The notes under the pieces were generated by a model. The model ran no database searches. It was given only the letters and a program-made list of their open reading frames with translations, and was not told where the DNA came from. Both the position numbers and the translations under genes were made by a program. A stretch of DNA of 64,000 bases from Azospirillum brasilense (GTDB lineage: Bacteria; Pseudomonadota; Alphaproteobacteria; Azospirillales; Azospirillaceae), in contig NZ_CP059449.1 of assembly GCF_022023855.1 (NCBI RefSeq), positions 1,660,501 through 1,724,500 on the forward strand, written 5' to 3'. The first letter of the stretch is position 1. The number at the start of each line of letters is the position of its first letter. This document shows positions 33,781-43,397 of this stretch, one piece after another.

Positions 33781-34956
33781 ATGTTCTGCAAACACGACCT
33801 GGAACGACTCCTGACCGTCGATGCCGCCCCGGCGGTGTCCATCTTCCTGCCCACCCACATCGCCGGGCGCGACATCCGCCAAGACGTGATCCGGCTGCGC
33901 AACCTGCTTGCCAAGGCCCAGGACCAGCTGTGCGAAAAGCACGGCCTGCGCCGGCCCGACGCCGAAGCCTTCCTGAAACCGGCGTCCGACCTGCTGGAGC
34001 AGAACGAGTTCTGGCGCCACATGGACCGTGGCCTGGCCATCTTCCTGGCCAAGGGCGTGTCGGCCATCCACCGCGTGCCCGTTGAACTGCCGGAGGAGGT
34101 GGTCGTCAACTCCCGCTTCACGCTGCGGCCCCTGCTGCCGCTGCTGGCGGACGACGGGGCCTTCATGATCCTGGCCGTCACCGCTGGGCGGGCCCGCCTG
34201 TTCTGCGCCACGCGCCACGGCATCGCGGAGGAGGATGCCGATCTGCCGCAGGGCGTCGCGGAAATCCATGCCGAAACCAATTACGAGAACAACCTGCATT
34301 CGGCCCCGCCGGCCCGCCATGCCGACCGCACGGACCGCGGCGGCGTGTCGATGGTCAAGACGCACAACTTCGGCGAAGACCCCGAGGAACTGCGCAAGGC
34401 CCATCTCATCGAGTATCTCGGGCGGGTGGCCGGCCGCGCGCGCGATCACCTGAAACCGTTCCGTGGTCCGCTGGTGCTGGTGGCCGACGAGGAAATCCAG
34501 GGGCATCTGCGCAGGGATGCGCATCTTCAGGGGATGCTGGAAGAGGGGGTCGTGACGAACCCCGATGCCCTGGAGATCGACGACCTGCATCGACGCGCCT
34601 ATGCGGTGGTCCGGCCAATGTTCGAATCGACGCGGCGGACGGCGGTGGAACGGTTCAACGCCCTCTACGGCGACCGCAACACGGCGGAGCGTACGACGAC
34701 GCGGGCCGAGGACGTGATGGTGGCGGCGCGCGAAGGGCGGGTCGGGGTCCTTCTGGTGGCTGAGAACGACAAGGTCTGGGGCCATTTCCGGGAGGACTAT
34801 CACCGGGCCTTCCCGTTGCATCACGAGACGGATGGCGCTATCGACCTCGTCGAGGAGGCCGCCACGGAAACGCTGCTGCGCGGCGGAGAGGTGCATGTGG
34901 TGACCAAGGCGGAACTGCCGTCCGGTGCCTCGACCGCGGCGATCCTGCGTTTCTGA
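33781..34956 (+). CDS. baeRF-type (archaeo-eukaryotic release factor-like) protein
   Basis: 391 residues from the ATG at 33781 (GAAGG upstream); the longer frame would cross the candidate promoter. The N-terminal part begins LLTVDAAPAVSIFLPTH, the middle has LRPLLPLLADDGAFMILAVT, and the C-terminal part has a pattern typical of the bacterial eRF1-like families (baeRF3 type), including VGVLLVAENDKVWG. The family is proposed to act on ribosomes or tRNA under stress; no activity is proven. The stress-type promoter agrees with this. Confidence 0.75.
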   Translation: MFCKHDLERLLTVDAAPAVSIFLPTHIAGRDIRQDVIRLRNLLAKAQDQLCEKHGLRRPDAEAFLKPASDLLEQNEFWRHMDRGLAIFLAKGVSAIHRVPVELPEEVVVNSRFTLRPLLPLLADDGAFMILAVTAGRARLFCATRHGIAEEDADLPQGVAEIHAETNYENNLHSAPPARHADRTDRGGVSMVKTHNFGEDPEELRKAHLIEYLGRVAGRARDHLKPFRGPLVLVADEEIQGHLRRDAHLQGMLEEGVVTNPDALEIDDLHRRAYAVVRPMFESTRRTAVERFNALYGDRNTAERTTTRAEDVMVAAREGRVGVLLVAENDKVWGHFREDYHRAFPLHHETDGAIDLVEEAATETLLRGGEVHVVTKAELPSGASTAAILRF

Positions 34957-35025
34957 TTCTGACGTCCTGGAGTTTTCCGGCAGCGGGGTGGTGTCCGATG
35001 GCGCCGCCCCGTTGTCGTTCCGCCG

Positions 35026-35772
35026 TCAGGTGGACGCCTTGCTGGGTTTGCCGGTGGGCGCCTTTCCAGCGCGGTAGATGTCCGCCGGGTCCCAGACGGC
35101 GCCGTGACGGCGCCGCTTGCCACCGGTCGTCGTCTCGGCCTTGGCGCGGGGCTTGACGGTGGCCTTCAGGACCATCTTGCCGGCTGGCACCGCCGGCACC
35201 GCCGGCACCGCCGGCACCGCCGGCACCGCCTTCGCCGCCGCCGGAGCCGTCAGCATGATCGCCTCGCGCGGGAAAGCCTTTGCCGGTATGGCGGCCGAGG
35301 ACGCGGCTTCGGGTGGCCCGTCATGCTCGTCCTCGCGTGCGTCATGCAGATGGGGGGACAGGGAACTTAGCAGCGAGAGAAGCTCGTCGCCCACGCCCTC
35401 CGGTGCCGCCCGCCACAAGCGAAGCATGCGCGCCTCGCGGCGACTGATCGAACTGTCGCTGATCCGGGCGTTGTCCGCTGCGGGCGTTTTTCCGACCGGG
35501 ACCTGCGGGTCGTCGTAACAATCGAAGAAAAAACTGACGGGAACGTCGAGTACCTGTCCCAGGCGATAAAGCGTTCCGGCGGAAATGCGGTTGGAGCCCC
35601 GCTCATATTTCTGGACCTGCTGAAACGTCAGGCCGATGGCTTCGCCCAGCTTCTCCTGACTCATACCCAGCAAGGTGCGGCGCATGCGCACGCGCTGCCC
35701 GACATGAGCGTCGACCGACCAGGATTCGGGCGACCCGCGTCGCCCTCTTTTGCGTGCCGCAAGTTCGCTCAT
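35026..35772 (-). CDS. XRE-family HTH transcriptional regulator with repetitive tail
   Basis: 248 residues. HTH about residues 22-80 (VGQRVRMRRTLLGMSQEKLG, QVQKYERGSNRISAGTLYRL), like the PhrR/PraR-type regulators of alphaproteobacteria. A helical middle (SRREARMLRLWRAAPEGV) follows. The tail has an Ala-Val-Pro repeat (five 9-base units at 35186-35230) and a basic end. ATG at 35772 follows GGAG. Target genes unknown; autoregulation from the AT-rich upstream region is plausible. Confidence 0.87.
   Translation of the reverse strand: MSELAARKRGRRGSPESWSVDAHVGQRVRMRRTLLGMSQEKLGEAIGLTFQQVQKYERGSNRISAGTLYRLGQVLDVPVSFFFDCYDDPQVPVGKTPAADNARISDSSISRREARMLRLWRAAPEGVGDELLSLLSSLSPHLHDAREDEHDGPPEAASSAAIPAKAFPREAIMLTAPAAAKAVPAVPAVPAVPAVPAGKMVLKATVKPRAKAETTTGGKRRRHGAVWDPADIYRAGKAPTGKPSKAST
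35186..35230. repeat. Five tandem copies of GGCACCGCC inside the HTH gene
   Basis: A perfect 9-base unit repeated five times, in frame, encoding Ala-Val-Pro triplets on the minus strand. Copy number can change by slippage without breaking the frame. Confidence 0.9.
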
Positions 35773-36263
35773 GGACCCGGAACTCCAATGCTTGCGAATA
35801 AATATGTAGGATTTGAGAATGTCGCTTGGATTGTTTGCACAGAACTTTCCAGCAGGCAAGCGGAATCTCCGAGATTACTGCGCCGATGCCATGACTTGGA
35901 CAGGCATTATGGCATATGGACTCTCTGGAGCCCTTGTTGCGGCGGGATGCTGAAAACACTGATTGCGGGGGTATGCCAGCATCGCGCGTGCCGGTTGCGG
36001 TGCCGGTCCGGCGTGAGGATTGGGAAACAAACGAAGAGAAACGGCGCGGTGTGCGTGCTGAACATGTCGAATTGTGGTGATTCTGAGCCCGCGGCTTGGT
36101 GTGGAAACACTTTGATAATCAAATTCGGATAGGTCGCATGGGATAGAGTTCGCGCCACAGGCAGCGCCGGTCCGGCAGCATCGGGGCGGGGGTGCCGGTG
36201 GGCGGCGATGGTTGGCGGCGACGCTCCCCTGCGCCGCCGGATCGCAATCAAAGGATCAGGTCG
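35773..36263. other. Divergent intergenic region, AT-richer, no gene seen
   Basis: 491 bases between the HTH regulator and a chemoreceptor. Noticeably lower GC than the flanks. A -10-like ATTTATT/TACATAT tract near 35795-35815 could serve the regulator, and a TTTGATAATCAAA palindrome lies at 36111-36123. No RNA gene or ORF of quality was found. Confidence 0.45.
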
Positions 36264-38702
36264 ATGCAGACAAGCAGTCTGGCGGGGCGCTTCAAGGTTG
36301 GAACCCGCATTTACTTCGGTTTCCTCGTGGTTCTGCTGCTGCTGGCGGTGGTCGTCGCGATCGGCGTGAGAGGCCTCGGGGTGGCGCGGGACGGCTTCGA
36401 GTCCTATGCGGCGGTGAGCAACCACTCGATCCAGGTCAGCTCCATCGACGCGCAGGTCGCCCAGATGCGCCGCCTCGCCTTGACCTTCAACACGTTCGGC
36501 GACCCGAAGGTGGCGGACCAGGTGCGTGCCGTCCAGGCGACCCTCGTGAAGGACCTGCGGGGTGCACTGGATGGAACGACCGGTGAGCGCCGCGCCCTGC
36601 TGGAGCGGATGAACCAGGTCTTCGCCAACTACGTGACCGACTTCAACACGCTGGCGGAGCTTCGCCTGCGCCGCGACCGCCTTTACGCCGAGCAGCTCGT
36701 CCCGGCGGGGGAGAAGGCGCGCGAGACCGTGTCGCAGCTCGTCTCCACCCTGATCGCCGACGGCGAGCACGAGGCGGCGGCCAACGCCGCCCTCGCGCAG
36801 GAGCAGCTGCTGATGGCGCGGCTGGCCGCGTCGCGCTTCTTCACCAGCCCGAACGAGTCGATCATCACCGAGGTGTCGGCCCGCGACGACGCCTTCGGCG
36901 AGGCCATCCGCCGGGCGACGGAGCGGCTGAACAACCCGGCGCGCCGGGCCGCGGCGCTGGCCGCCGACCAGCTGGCCGACCGCTATGTCTCGCTGTTCCG
37001 CGAAACCGCCGCCGTCATGCTGGAAAACACCCGGCTGGTCGACGTGATGGGCGCGCGCGGCGTCGAGTTCGCCGAACTGTCCGACCGCACCGTCGCGATC
37101 GAAGGCAAGGACCGCGACGCTGTGCTGGCCGAAACCACCGGCAGCATGGACCGCACCCTGTCGGCCAACATGACGATCGCGGCCGGCGCCTTCCTGTTCG
37201 GCCTGCTGCTGGCCTGGGCGGTGGCGCGGTCCATCGTGAAGCCGGTCGTGTCGATGACCGAGACGATGACCAACCTCGCCGACGGCGACCTGACGGTGAC
37301 CATCCCGGCGCTGGCCAACCGCGACGAGATCGGGCGGATGGCCCAGGCGGTGCAGGTGTTCAAGGACAACGCCATCCAGAAGAAGGCGATGGACGAGGCC
37401 GAGCGCGAGCGTCTGGAGGCCGAGCGCCGCGCCGACGAGGCGCAGCGCGCCCGCGAGACGGCGATCGGCGAGGAGATCGCCGCGCTGATCGACGGCGTGT
37501 CGAAGGGCGACCTGTCGCGCCGACTCGATCTGACCGGCAAGGACGGCTTCTATCGGACGATGTCGGAGGGCATCAACCGCCTGACCGACACGGTGGAGGC
37601 GGTCATCGCCGACCTCGGCGCGGTGCTCAGCGCGCTTGCCCAGGGCGACCTCAACAAGCGGGTGGAGCGCGATTACCAGGGCGCCTTCCAGACGCTGAAG
37701 ACCGACGTCAACACCACCTCCGCCAAGCTGTCGGAGATCGTCGGCCAGATCCTGCGCGCCACCGACGCGATCTCCGGCGCCGCGTCCGAGGTCTCGCTGG
37801 GGTCGAGCGACCTCGCGGAGCGGACGGAGCAGCAGGCCTCCTCGCTGGAGGAGACGGCGGCGAGCATGGAGGAGCTGGGCGCCACAGTGCGCTCCAACGC
37901 CGACAACGCCCAGCGCGCCAACGGCATGGCCGCCGACGCCCGCACCGCCGCGGAGTCGGGTGGCACGGTGGCGGACTCGGCCATCGACGCGATGAAGCGC
38001 ATCGAGGCGTCGAGCCGCAAGATCACCGACATCATCGGGGTGATCGACGAGATCGCCTTCCAGACCAACCTGCTGGCGCTGAACGCGGCGGTGGAGGCGG
38101 CGCGGGCCGGCGACGCGGGCCGTGGCTTCGCCGTGGTGGCCCAGGAGGTGCGCAACCTCGCCCAGCGCTCCGCCCAGGCGTCCAAGGAGATCAAGGGGCT
38201 GATCCTCGACAGCGACAGCCAGGTGAAGGACGGGGTGGAGCTGGTCAAGAAGGCCGGTGACGCGCTGGAGGGCATCGTGTCGGGCGTCCAGCAGGTCGCC
38301 GGGCTGATCGCCGAGATGGCCTCGGCGTCTTCGGAACAGGCGGCGGCGCTCGACGAGATCAACGCCACCGTCTCGCAGATGGACGAGATGACCCAGAAGA
38401 ACGCAGCCCTCGTCGAGGAAACCACTGCCGCCGCACAGTCGCTCGCCAACCAGGCAACGGACCTGCGGTCGCTGGTCAGCTTCTTCAAGCTGGACGCCGC
38501 GGCCTTCATGGCGGCTCCCGCCGGTCATCAAGGCGGCGGGGCTCCGGCTCTGCGGCGCAGCATCGCCCCGACCAAGCCGGCCCCCGCCAAGCCGGTGGCT
38601 CGCAAGGCGGCGGCTACGGCCCGTTCGGCGACGGCGGGCAAGGCGGCCGCGGCGACCCTGCAGCGCGCCTCCGCCGACGAGGACGATTGGAAGGAGTTCT
38701 GA
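36264..38702 (+). CDS. Methyl-accepting chemotaxis protein with large helical sensor and CheR-docking tail
   Basis: 812 residues from the ATG at 36264 (AAAGGATC upstream). TM1 about 17-37, a periplasmic sensor of about 270 residues that looks all-helical (HBM-like), TM2 about 310-328, HAMP from about 330, a second HAMP-like repeat near 420-480, then the signalling tip [19 protein letters not shown]. Alanine/lysine-rich hinge before the terminus DWKEF, a WxxF pentapeptide of the type that tethers CheR and CheB. Ligand unknown. Confidence 0.93.
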   Translation: MQTSSLAGRFKVGTRIYFGFLVVLLLLAVVVAIGVRGLGVARDGFESYAAVSNHSIQVSSIDAQVAQMRRLALTFNTFGDPKVADQVRAVQATLVKDLRGALDGTTGERRALLERMNQVFANYVTDFNTLAELRLRRDRLYAEQLVPAGEKARETVSQLVSTLIADGEHEAAANAALAQEQLLMARLAASRFFTSPNESIITEVSARDDAFGEAIRRATERLNNPARRAAALAADQLADRYVSLFRETAAVMLENTRLVDVMGARGVEFAELSDRTVAIEGKDRDAVLAETTGSMDRTLSANMTIAAGAFLFGLLLAWAVARSIVKPVVSMTETMTNLADGDLTVTIPALANRDEIGRMAQAVQVFKDNAIQKKAMDEAERERLEAERRADEAQRARETAIGEEIAALIDGVSKGDLSRRLDLTGKDGFYRTMSEGINRLTDTVEAVIADLGAVLSALAQGDLNKRVERDYQGAFQTLKTDVNTTSAKLSEIVGQILRATDAISGAASEVSLGSSDLAERTEQQASSLEETAASMEELGATVRSNADNAQRANGMAADARTAAESGGTVADSAIDAMKRIEASSRKITDIIGVIDEIAFQTNLLALNAAVEAARAGDAGRGFAVVAQEVRNLAQRSAQASKEIKGLILDSDSQVKDGVELVKKAGDALEGIVSGVQQVAGLIAEMASASSEQAAALDEINATVSQMDEMTQKNAALVEETTAAAQSLANQATDLRSLVSFFKLDAAAFMAAPAGHQGGGAPALRRSIAPTKPAPAKPVARKAAATARSATAGKAAAATLQRASADEDDWKEF

Positions 38703-38792
38703 CCAGGTCGCGCTGAAAAAAGCGTGCGATGGAAAAGGCGGCGCGGACGTTTGTCAGGGAAGGCCATCACACCAACCGGGAGTGACGAACCC

Positions 38793-39134
38793 ATGACCGC
38801 GCGCCGCCTCAACTCCGTGAAAATCATGGTGCCCCTGGTCCTTGCCGGCGCCCTGTGGGCGGGGCCGGTGGGGGCCGCCGACACGCCGCCCCCACCCGGC
38901 GCGCCCTCCACGCCGGGCGAACAGGCCCGCCAAGGGGTGGAACTGCTGATGAAGGCGCTGGAGGGGTGGGTGCGGCAGGTGCCGATGTTCGCTCCCCCCG
39001 AAGTCACGCCGGAAGGCGACATCGTCATCCGACGGCTCGACCGCTCCCGTCCGTCACCACTCAATCCGGCACCGGGCGAGCCAGCGCCGCCGAAGCCCGA
39101 ACCCCCGGTGCCGAACGCGCCGACCGACCTGTAG
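38793..39134 (+). CDS. Small exported proline-rich protein, 113 aa
   Basis: ATG at 38793 with GGGAGTGA upstream. Signal peptide (IMVPLVLAGALWAGPVGAAD), then a short helix (ARQGVELLMKALEGWVRQV) and a proline-rich tail ending EPPVPNAPTDL. Periplasmic. No recognised family. It follows the chemoreceptor by 90 bases but need not be co-transcribed. Confidence 0.7.
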   Translation: MTARRLNSVKIMVPLVLAGALWAGPVGAADTPPPPGAPSTPGEQARQGVELLMKALEGWVRQVPMFAPPEVTPEGDIVIRRLDRSRPSPLNPAPGEPAPPKPEPPVPNAPTDL

Positions 39135-39328
39135 GGCGGCGGCAAAGCCCGATACAGTCTGTCACGCAGCGCGGCGATGTGGTTTCCGATGCCCGGCGGA
39201 GCCCTCGGAAAGGCTTAACGGCCCCTTAATTCATAGTTAATAACGAGTTAACGACCGTTTGCGAGCCGAACAGAGGCCGCATCGACCCGTCTGCGTGACG
39301 CGCTGTATCGGCCTTTCCGCCCCGCTGG

Positions 39329-39880
39329 TCAGCCGGCGTGCCAGGGGCCGCCCGGACGGGCAAACCCTTCCACCTGATCGCGCAGCTTCTGGATCTGCGA
39401 TGGGGTGAGGGTGAGGCCAAGCCTCGTGGCGAAGGCGGCGGCGAGAGCGCCGCGCGTCGGGCGCTCCCCGCGGTCCGACAGGGCGCGGTACAGTTCGAAC
39501 GCCGCGGCATAGCGCCGCAAGGCTTCCGGACGGCGGCGCAGCTGGGCCGCCTGCGCAGTGGCGGCCTCCTCCAGATGGGCTTCCAGGCGGCGCAGGGCGT
39601 CCGTCGCCGACAGGGCGGGCAGGGCGACGGGCGGCTCCGCTTCACGCTCGGGCCGGCCGATGGCCGCCTTGGCGCGGTGCCGCCGCTGGCGCAAGCGGTC
39701 CTCGTTGCGCAGCCGCTCCGCATAGGCGGGATCGCTGCGCCGCCGTTCGGTGCGGTTCCGGTTGGCGCGGGCGTTGCGTTCCTCCCGGTCCGCGCGGCTC
39801 TGCGGATCGCTGAGAAGGAAGGCGAGTTCCTCCGCGGTCAGGCGCAGGGAATCGGTGCTGGGGTCGTTTTCGGCAGTCAT
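39329..39880 (-). CDS. Hypothetical protein, 183 aa, highly charged
   Basis: From the ATG at 39880; a longer frame would extend 15 codons. The N-terminal 80 residues are dense in Arg/Glu/Asn (NARANRNRTERRRSDPAYAE), predicted helical and perhaps nucleic-acid binding; the C-terminal half is helical and ends with a TPSQIQKLRDQVEGF segment. No signal peptide. I do not recognise the family. Divergent from the dynamin-like gene. Confidence 0.6.
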   Translation of the reverse strand: MTAENDPSTDSLRLTAEELAFLLSDPQSRADREERNARANRNRTERRRSDPAYAERLRNEDRLRQRRHRAKAAIGRPEREAEPPVALPALSATDALRRLEAHLEEAATAQAAQLRRRPEALRRYAAAFELYRALSDRGERPTRGALAAAFATRLGLTLTPSQIQKLRDQVEGFARPGGPWHAG

Positions 39881-40064
39881 GCCGAAAGCAACGTTCCAGG
39901 CCCCCTTTCCGATCCATGCAACCAAAGAAGGTCACAGGCGCCGGCGCCGTCACGGCGTGTCCGGTCACGGCGATTTCGCTGTCCATCGCAACGGCGCCTC
40001 GTGCTAGAGAATGCCCCCGACACGACACGTCACCCATTTCACAGCAGACGGGACCCGGCCGGCC

Positions 40065-41528
40065 ATGACCCCCAGGCAAGCCCTCCAGCAGCGCCTCGCC
40101 GCCCTGGACGCGCATCTCCGCGCGGAAAACCCGAACCTCCTCCCGGTCATCCCGACCTTCCGCAATTTCGACCGGGTCCTGGTCCGGCTGGGCCTGCTGG
40201 GGCCGCACGAGTCGCTGACCACGCGCATTCCCTGGTGGCCGATGATCGCGGTGCTGGGCACCTTCTCGGCGGGCAAGTCCACCTTCCTCAATGGCTATCT
40301 CGGCGCGCCGCTGCAGAACACCGGCAACCAGGCGGTGGACGACAAGTTCACGGTGATCTGCCACGGGCCGGAAACCCGGCGGGAGGCCCTGCCGGGCACC
40401 GCGCTGAACGCCGACCCGCGCTTCCCCTTCTACCGGATCGCCGACGAGATCGAGAAGGTCGCGGCGGGCGAGGGCAAGCGCATCGACAACTACCTGCAGC
40501 TCAAGACGCTGTCCGGCGATCGGGCGCGCGGCAAGATCTTCATCGACTCGCCGGGCTTCGACGCCGACGACCAGCGCCGCTCGGTCCTGCGGCTGGTCGA
40601 CCACATCGTCGAGCTGTCCGACCTCGTGCTGGTCTTCTTCGACGGGCGCCACCCGGAGCCGGGGGCGATGCAGGACACGCTGAAGCATCTGGTGGCGAAG
40701 ACGGTGGACCGCGCCGACGCGCGCAAGGTCTGCTACATCCTGAACCAGATCGACACCACGGCGAAGGAAGACAATCTGGAGGCGGTGTTCGGCGCGTGGC
40801 AGCGCGCCATCGCCCAGGCCGGTCTGGTCTCGGGCCGCTTCTACGCGCTCTACGACAGCAAGTCGGCGGTCGCCATCGCCGACGACGCGGTGCGCGCCCG
40901 CTACGAGGCGCGGCGCGACTCCGACCTCGCCGAACTCCAGGTGCGCATCAACGAGGTGGAAGTCGCCCGCGCCTACCGCATCGTCGGTATGATCGACAGC
41001 CTCGTGAAGGAGCTGAAGGGCGAGATCGTCCCGCAGCTCACCGCGGCGATGAAGCGCTGGCGCAAGCTGGTGCTGATCGGCGACGCGGTGTGGCTGGCCC
41101 TGCTCGCCCTGCTGTTCGGCGGGATCGCCAGCCTCGCCGGCGGCGACACGGTGTCGGCCTTCCTCACTTGGCTGACCCAGTCGCAGCCGGCCTGGACCGG
41201 CGGCCTGCCGATCGGGGTGCTGGTGGCGCTGGTGGTCCTGGCCGGTCTGTTCGGCGCCGGCCATTTCTGGCTGCGCTCCTTCATGGGCCGCCGGGTCGCC
41301 CGCAGCCTGCCGGAGCGCTACGGCGACGTGGACCTCAACCTGCAGCAGGGCTTCCTGCGCAACACCCGCTTCTTCCGCTCGATCTTCCGCAAGAAGCCGG
41401 TGGGCTGGAGCGGCGGCGCCGAGAAGCGCATCTTCTCCATCCGCGAGGCGGTGGCGGAGCATGTCCAGCGCATCAACGACCTGTTCACCGACCCCGCCGG
41501 GCGGCGCAACCGCGCCCCGGCGGAATGA
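40065..41528 (+). CDS. Dynamin-family GTPase with C-terminal membrane helices
   Basis: 487 residues from the ATG at 40065. GTPase motifs: G1 GTFSAGKSTFLN (about residue 62), G3 DSPGFDADD, G4 NQID. An unusually long helical middle is followed by two membrane helices (AVWLALLALLFGGIASLAG and IGVLVALVVLAGLFGAGHF) and a basic tail. Membrane-anchored bacterial dynamins remodel or protect membranes. No partner dynamin is adjacent. Confidence 0.85.
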   Translation: MTPRQALQQRLAALDAHLRAENPNLLPVIPTFRNFDRVLVRLGLLGPHESLTTRIPWWPMIAVLGTFSAGKSTFLNGYLGAPLQNTGNQAVDDKFTVICHGPETRREALPGTALNADPRFPFYRIADEIEKVAAGEGKRIDNYLQLKTLSGDRARGKIFIDSPGFDADDQRRSVLRLVDHIVELSDLVLVFFDGRHPEPGAMQDTLKHLVAKTVDRADARKVCYILNQIDTTAKEDNLEAVFGAWQRAIAQAGLVSGRFYALYDSKSAVAIADDAVRARYEARRDSDLAELQVRINEVEVARAYRIVGMIDSLVKELKGEIVPQLTAAMKRWRKLVLIGDAVWLALLALLFGGIASLAGGDTVSAFLTWLTQSQPAWTGGLPIGVLVALVVLAGLFGAGHFWLRSFMGRRVARSLPERYGDVDLNLQQGFLRNTRFFRSIFRKKPVGWSGGAEKRIFSIREAVAEHVQRINDLFTDPAGRRNRAPAE

Positions 41529-41564
41529 GCGGACGTCTGTAGGAGAGGGGGTAGAGGATAGGCG

Positions 41565-42329
41565 ATGGCGGGGCGGCGGTGTCTTCTGGCCATGCTCCTG
41601 CTGCTGGCGGCCATCGGTCCCGTCCGGGCGGCCCCGCTCGACTCGGCCCTGGACCTGGTCACCGGCAACGACTTCGCCCCCTTCACCGGAGAAGATCTTC
41701 CGGAGGGCGGCCTGCTGACCGACATCGTGCGCCGCGCCTTCGACGAGGTCGGGTTGCGTTATGGCGTGCGCTTCATGCCCTGGCGCCGCGGCTACGACGG
41801 CGTGCTGGCGGGCAAGTTCCTGGGCACCTTTCCCTACGTCCGCACGCCGGACCGGGAGATGGAGATGCTGTTCTCCGACCCGCTTCTGGAGGTGCAGCAA
41901 CTCGTCTACCTGTCCGCCCCAGCGGCATGGAGTTCCGGACGCCGGAGGATTTCCGGGGACGGGCGGTCTGCGCTCCGGTCGGCTATGCCTTGCCGGCGGA
42001 ACTGGCGGAGCTGGCCGCGGCGGGCGCGCTCACGCGGGAGGGCCCGGCGGATCTGCCGACCTGCGTGCGGATGGTCGCCTCGGGCCGGGTGGACGCCTTC
42101 GTCGTCGACGAGTTCACAGGGGCGGAGCGCGGTGGCGAAGGCGATGGCGGGGGACGAGATCCGCGTCGCCCCCTTGCCCTACGCCCGTGCCGGGCAGCAC
42201 CTGTTTCTCTCCCGCTCGCTGCCGGAGGCGGCGGCGATCCTGGCCGCCTTCAACGCCGGATTGAAGAAACTGAAGGACGGTGGAGCCTTCGAGGAGATGT
42301 TGCGCCGCCATCTGTCCGCCGCGCCGTGA
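41565..42329 (+). pseudogene. Family 3 solute-binding protein with two compensating frameshifts
   Basis: The frame is open over 254 codons: signal peptide (LLAMLLLLAAIGPVRAAP), SBP_bac_3 start (TGNDFAPFTGEDLPEGG) and a proper end (AFNAGLKKLKDGGAFEEML). Residues about 119-186 are unlike the family; the expected sequence (MEFRTPEDFRGRAVCAPVGY, then VASGRVDAFVVDEFTG) is in frame +2. A lost C in the run at 41917-41920 and an extra G in the run at 42119-42122 explain both switches. Either a sequencing error or a real, probably inactivating, lesion. No ABC permease is next to it. Confidence 0.8.
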
Positions 42330-42391
42330 GGCGTTTGGCGCCGAAGGGGGCAGAACACGCCGAATGGGCGTAACGATTGCGCCATGCGGCA

Positions 42392-42419
42392 TTGCCAGCG
42401 CGACGCAAAGTGCTATAAA
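42392..42419 (+). promoter_or_regulatory. Sigma-70-type promoter before aroQ
   Basis: TTGCCA (42392-42397), a 16-base spacer, TATAAA (42414-42419), 36 bases before the aroQ GTG. Five of six matches in each box. Confidence 0.65.
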
Positions 42420-42454
42420 CGCGCGGACTCGATCTTGGAAAAGGGGCGTGGCCC

Positions 42455-42904
42455 GTGGCCATCGACGCTTCCGTTCTGGTCCTGAACGGACCGAACCTGA
42501 ATATGCTGGGCGTGCGCGAACCGCACATTTATGGCTCCATGACGCTCGACGATCTGGAAGGCGCGTGCCAGGAACGCGCCGAACAGCTCGGGCTGGCCAT
42601 CGACTTCCGGCAGTCGAACCACGAGGGCGAACTCGTTTCCTGGATTCAGCAGGCGCGGACGGAGCATGACGGCATCGTCATCAACGCCGGCGCCTACAGC
42701 CACACCTCCGTCGCCATCATGGACGCGCTGATCCTGTCCGAGCTGCCGATCGTCGAGGTGCATCTCTCCAACATCTACAAGCGTGAGGCCATCCGCCACC
42801 ACTCGCACATTTCCGCGGTGGCCAAGGGGATGATCTGCGGCTTCGGCCCTCACGGGTATCTGCTGGCGCTGGACGCCATGGCGAATATCCTCGAGCGCGA
42901 CTAA
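42455..42904 (+). CDS. aroQ: 3-dehydroquinate dehydratase, type II
   Basis: 149 residues from a GTG start (AAAGGGG upstream). The type II signature VLNGPNLNMLGVREPHIYG opens the protein; the catalytic Tyr and Arg lie in this stretch and the His in VEVHLSNIYKREAIRHHS. It dehydrates 3-dehydroquinate in the shikimate pathway. It sits 23 bases before accB, the conserved aroQ-accB-accC order. Confidence 0.97.
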   Translation: MAIDASVLVLNGPNLNMLGVREPHIYGSMTLDDLEGACQERAEQLGLAIDFRQSNHEGELVSWIQQARTEHDGIVINAGAYSHTSVAIMDALILSELPIVEVHLSNIYKREAIRHHSHISAVAKGMICGFGPHGYLLALDAMANILERD

Positions 42905-42927
42905 GGAACACGGGAAAAACGAACACC

Positions 42928-43377
42928 ATGGCAAGCTTCGACATCGACGGCGATCTGGTCCGCAAGCTCGCGGATCTCCTGCGTGAGACGGGCTTGAGCG
43001 AGATCGAGTTTGCCGAGGGCGAGAAGCGGATCCGCGTCACCCGCCCGACGGCCGCCCATGCGGTGGCCGTGCACGCTCCGGTCGCCGCTCCTACCCCCGT
43101 TGCGGCTGCGGCCGCCGCCCCGGCGGGCAAGCCCGCCAGCCATCCCGGCGCCGTCACCTCGCCGATGGTCGGCACGGCCTACGCCGCGGCCGAGCCGGGC
43201 GGCACGCCCTTCGTTCGCGTCGGCGACACGGTGAAGGCCGGCCAGACCGTCCTCATCATCGAGGCGATGAAGGTCATGAACCCCATCAAGGCCCCGCGGG
43301 GCGGCACGGTTGTCGAGGTCCTGGTCTCCGACAGCCAGCCGGTGGAGTTCGGCGAAGTCCTTATGATCATCGAGTGA
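42928..43377 (+). CDS. accB: Biotin carboxyl carrier protein of acetyl-CoA carboxylase
   Basis: 149 residues. N-terminal helical region (LVRKLADLLRETGLSEIEF), an Ala/Pro/Val-rich swinging linker (about residues 45-75), then the biotinyl domain with the biotinylated Lys in IIEAMKVMN. It carries CO2 between AccC and AccAD in fatty-acid synthesis. Operon with accC. Confidence 0.97.
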   Translation: MASFDIDGDLVRKLADLLRETGLSEIEFAEGEKRIRVTRPTAAHAVAVHAPVAAPTPVAAAAAAPAGKPASHPGAVTSPMVGTAYAAAEPGGTPFVRVGDTVKAGQTVLIIEAMKVMNPIKAPRGGTVVEVLVSDSQPVEFGEVLMIIE

Positions 43378-43397
43378 GCGGGGATCATCCCTTGGCG

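Noticed and set aside
35186..35230. CRISPR-like direct repeats
   Set aside because: Nine-base units without spacers inside a coding frame.
35907..38531. 874-aa ORF opposite the chemoreceptor gene
   Set aside because: Antisense shadow of a GC-rich coding frame; composition is dominated by Arg, Gly, His and Val with no domain, and the plus-strand MCP is certain.
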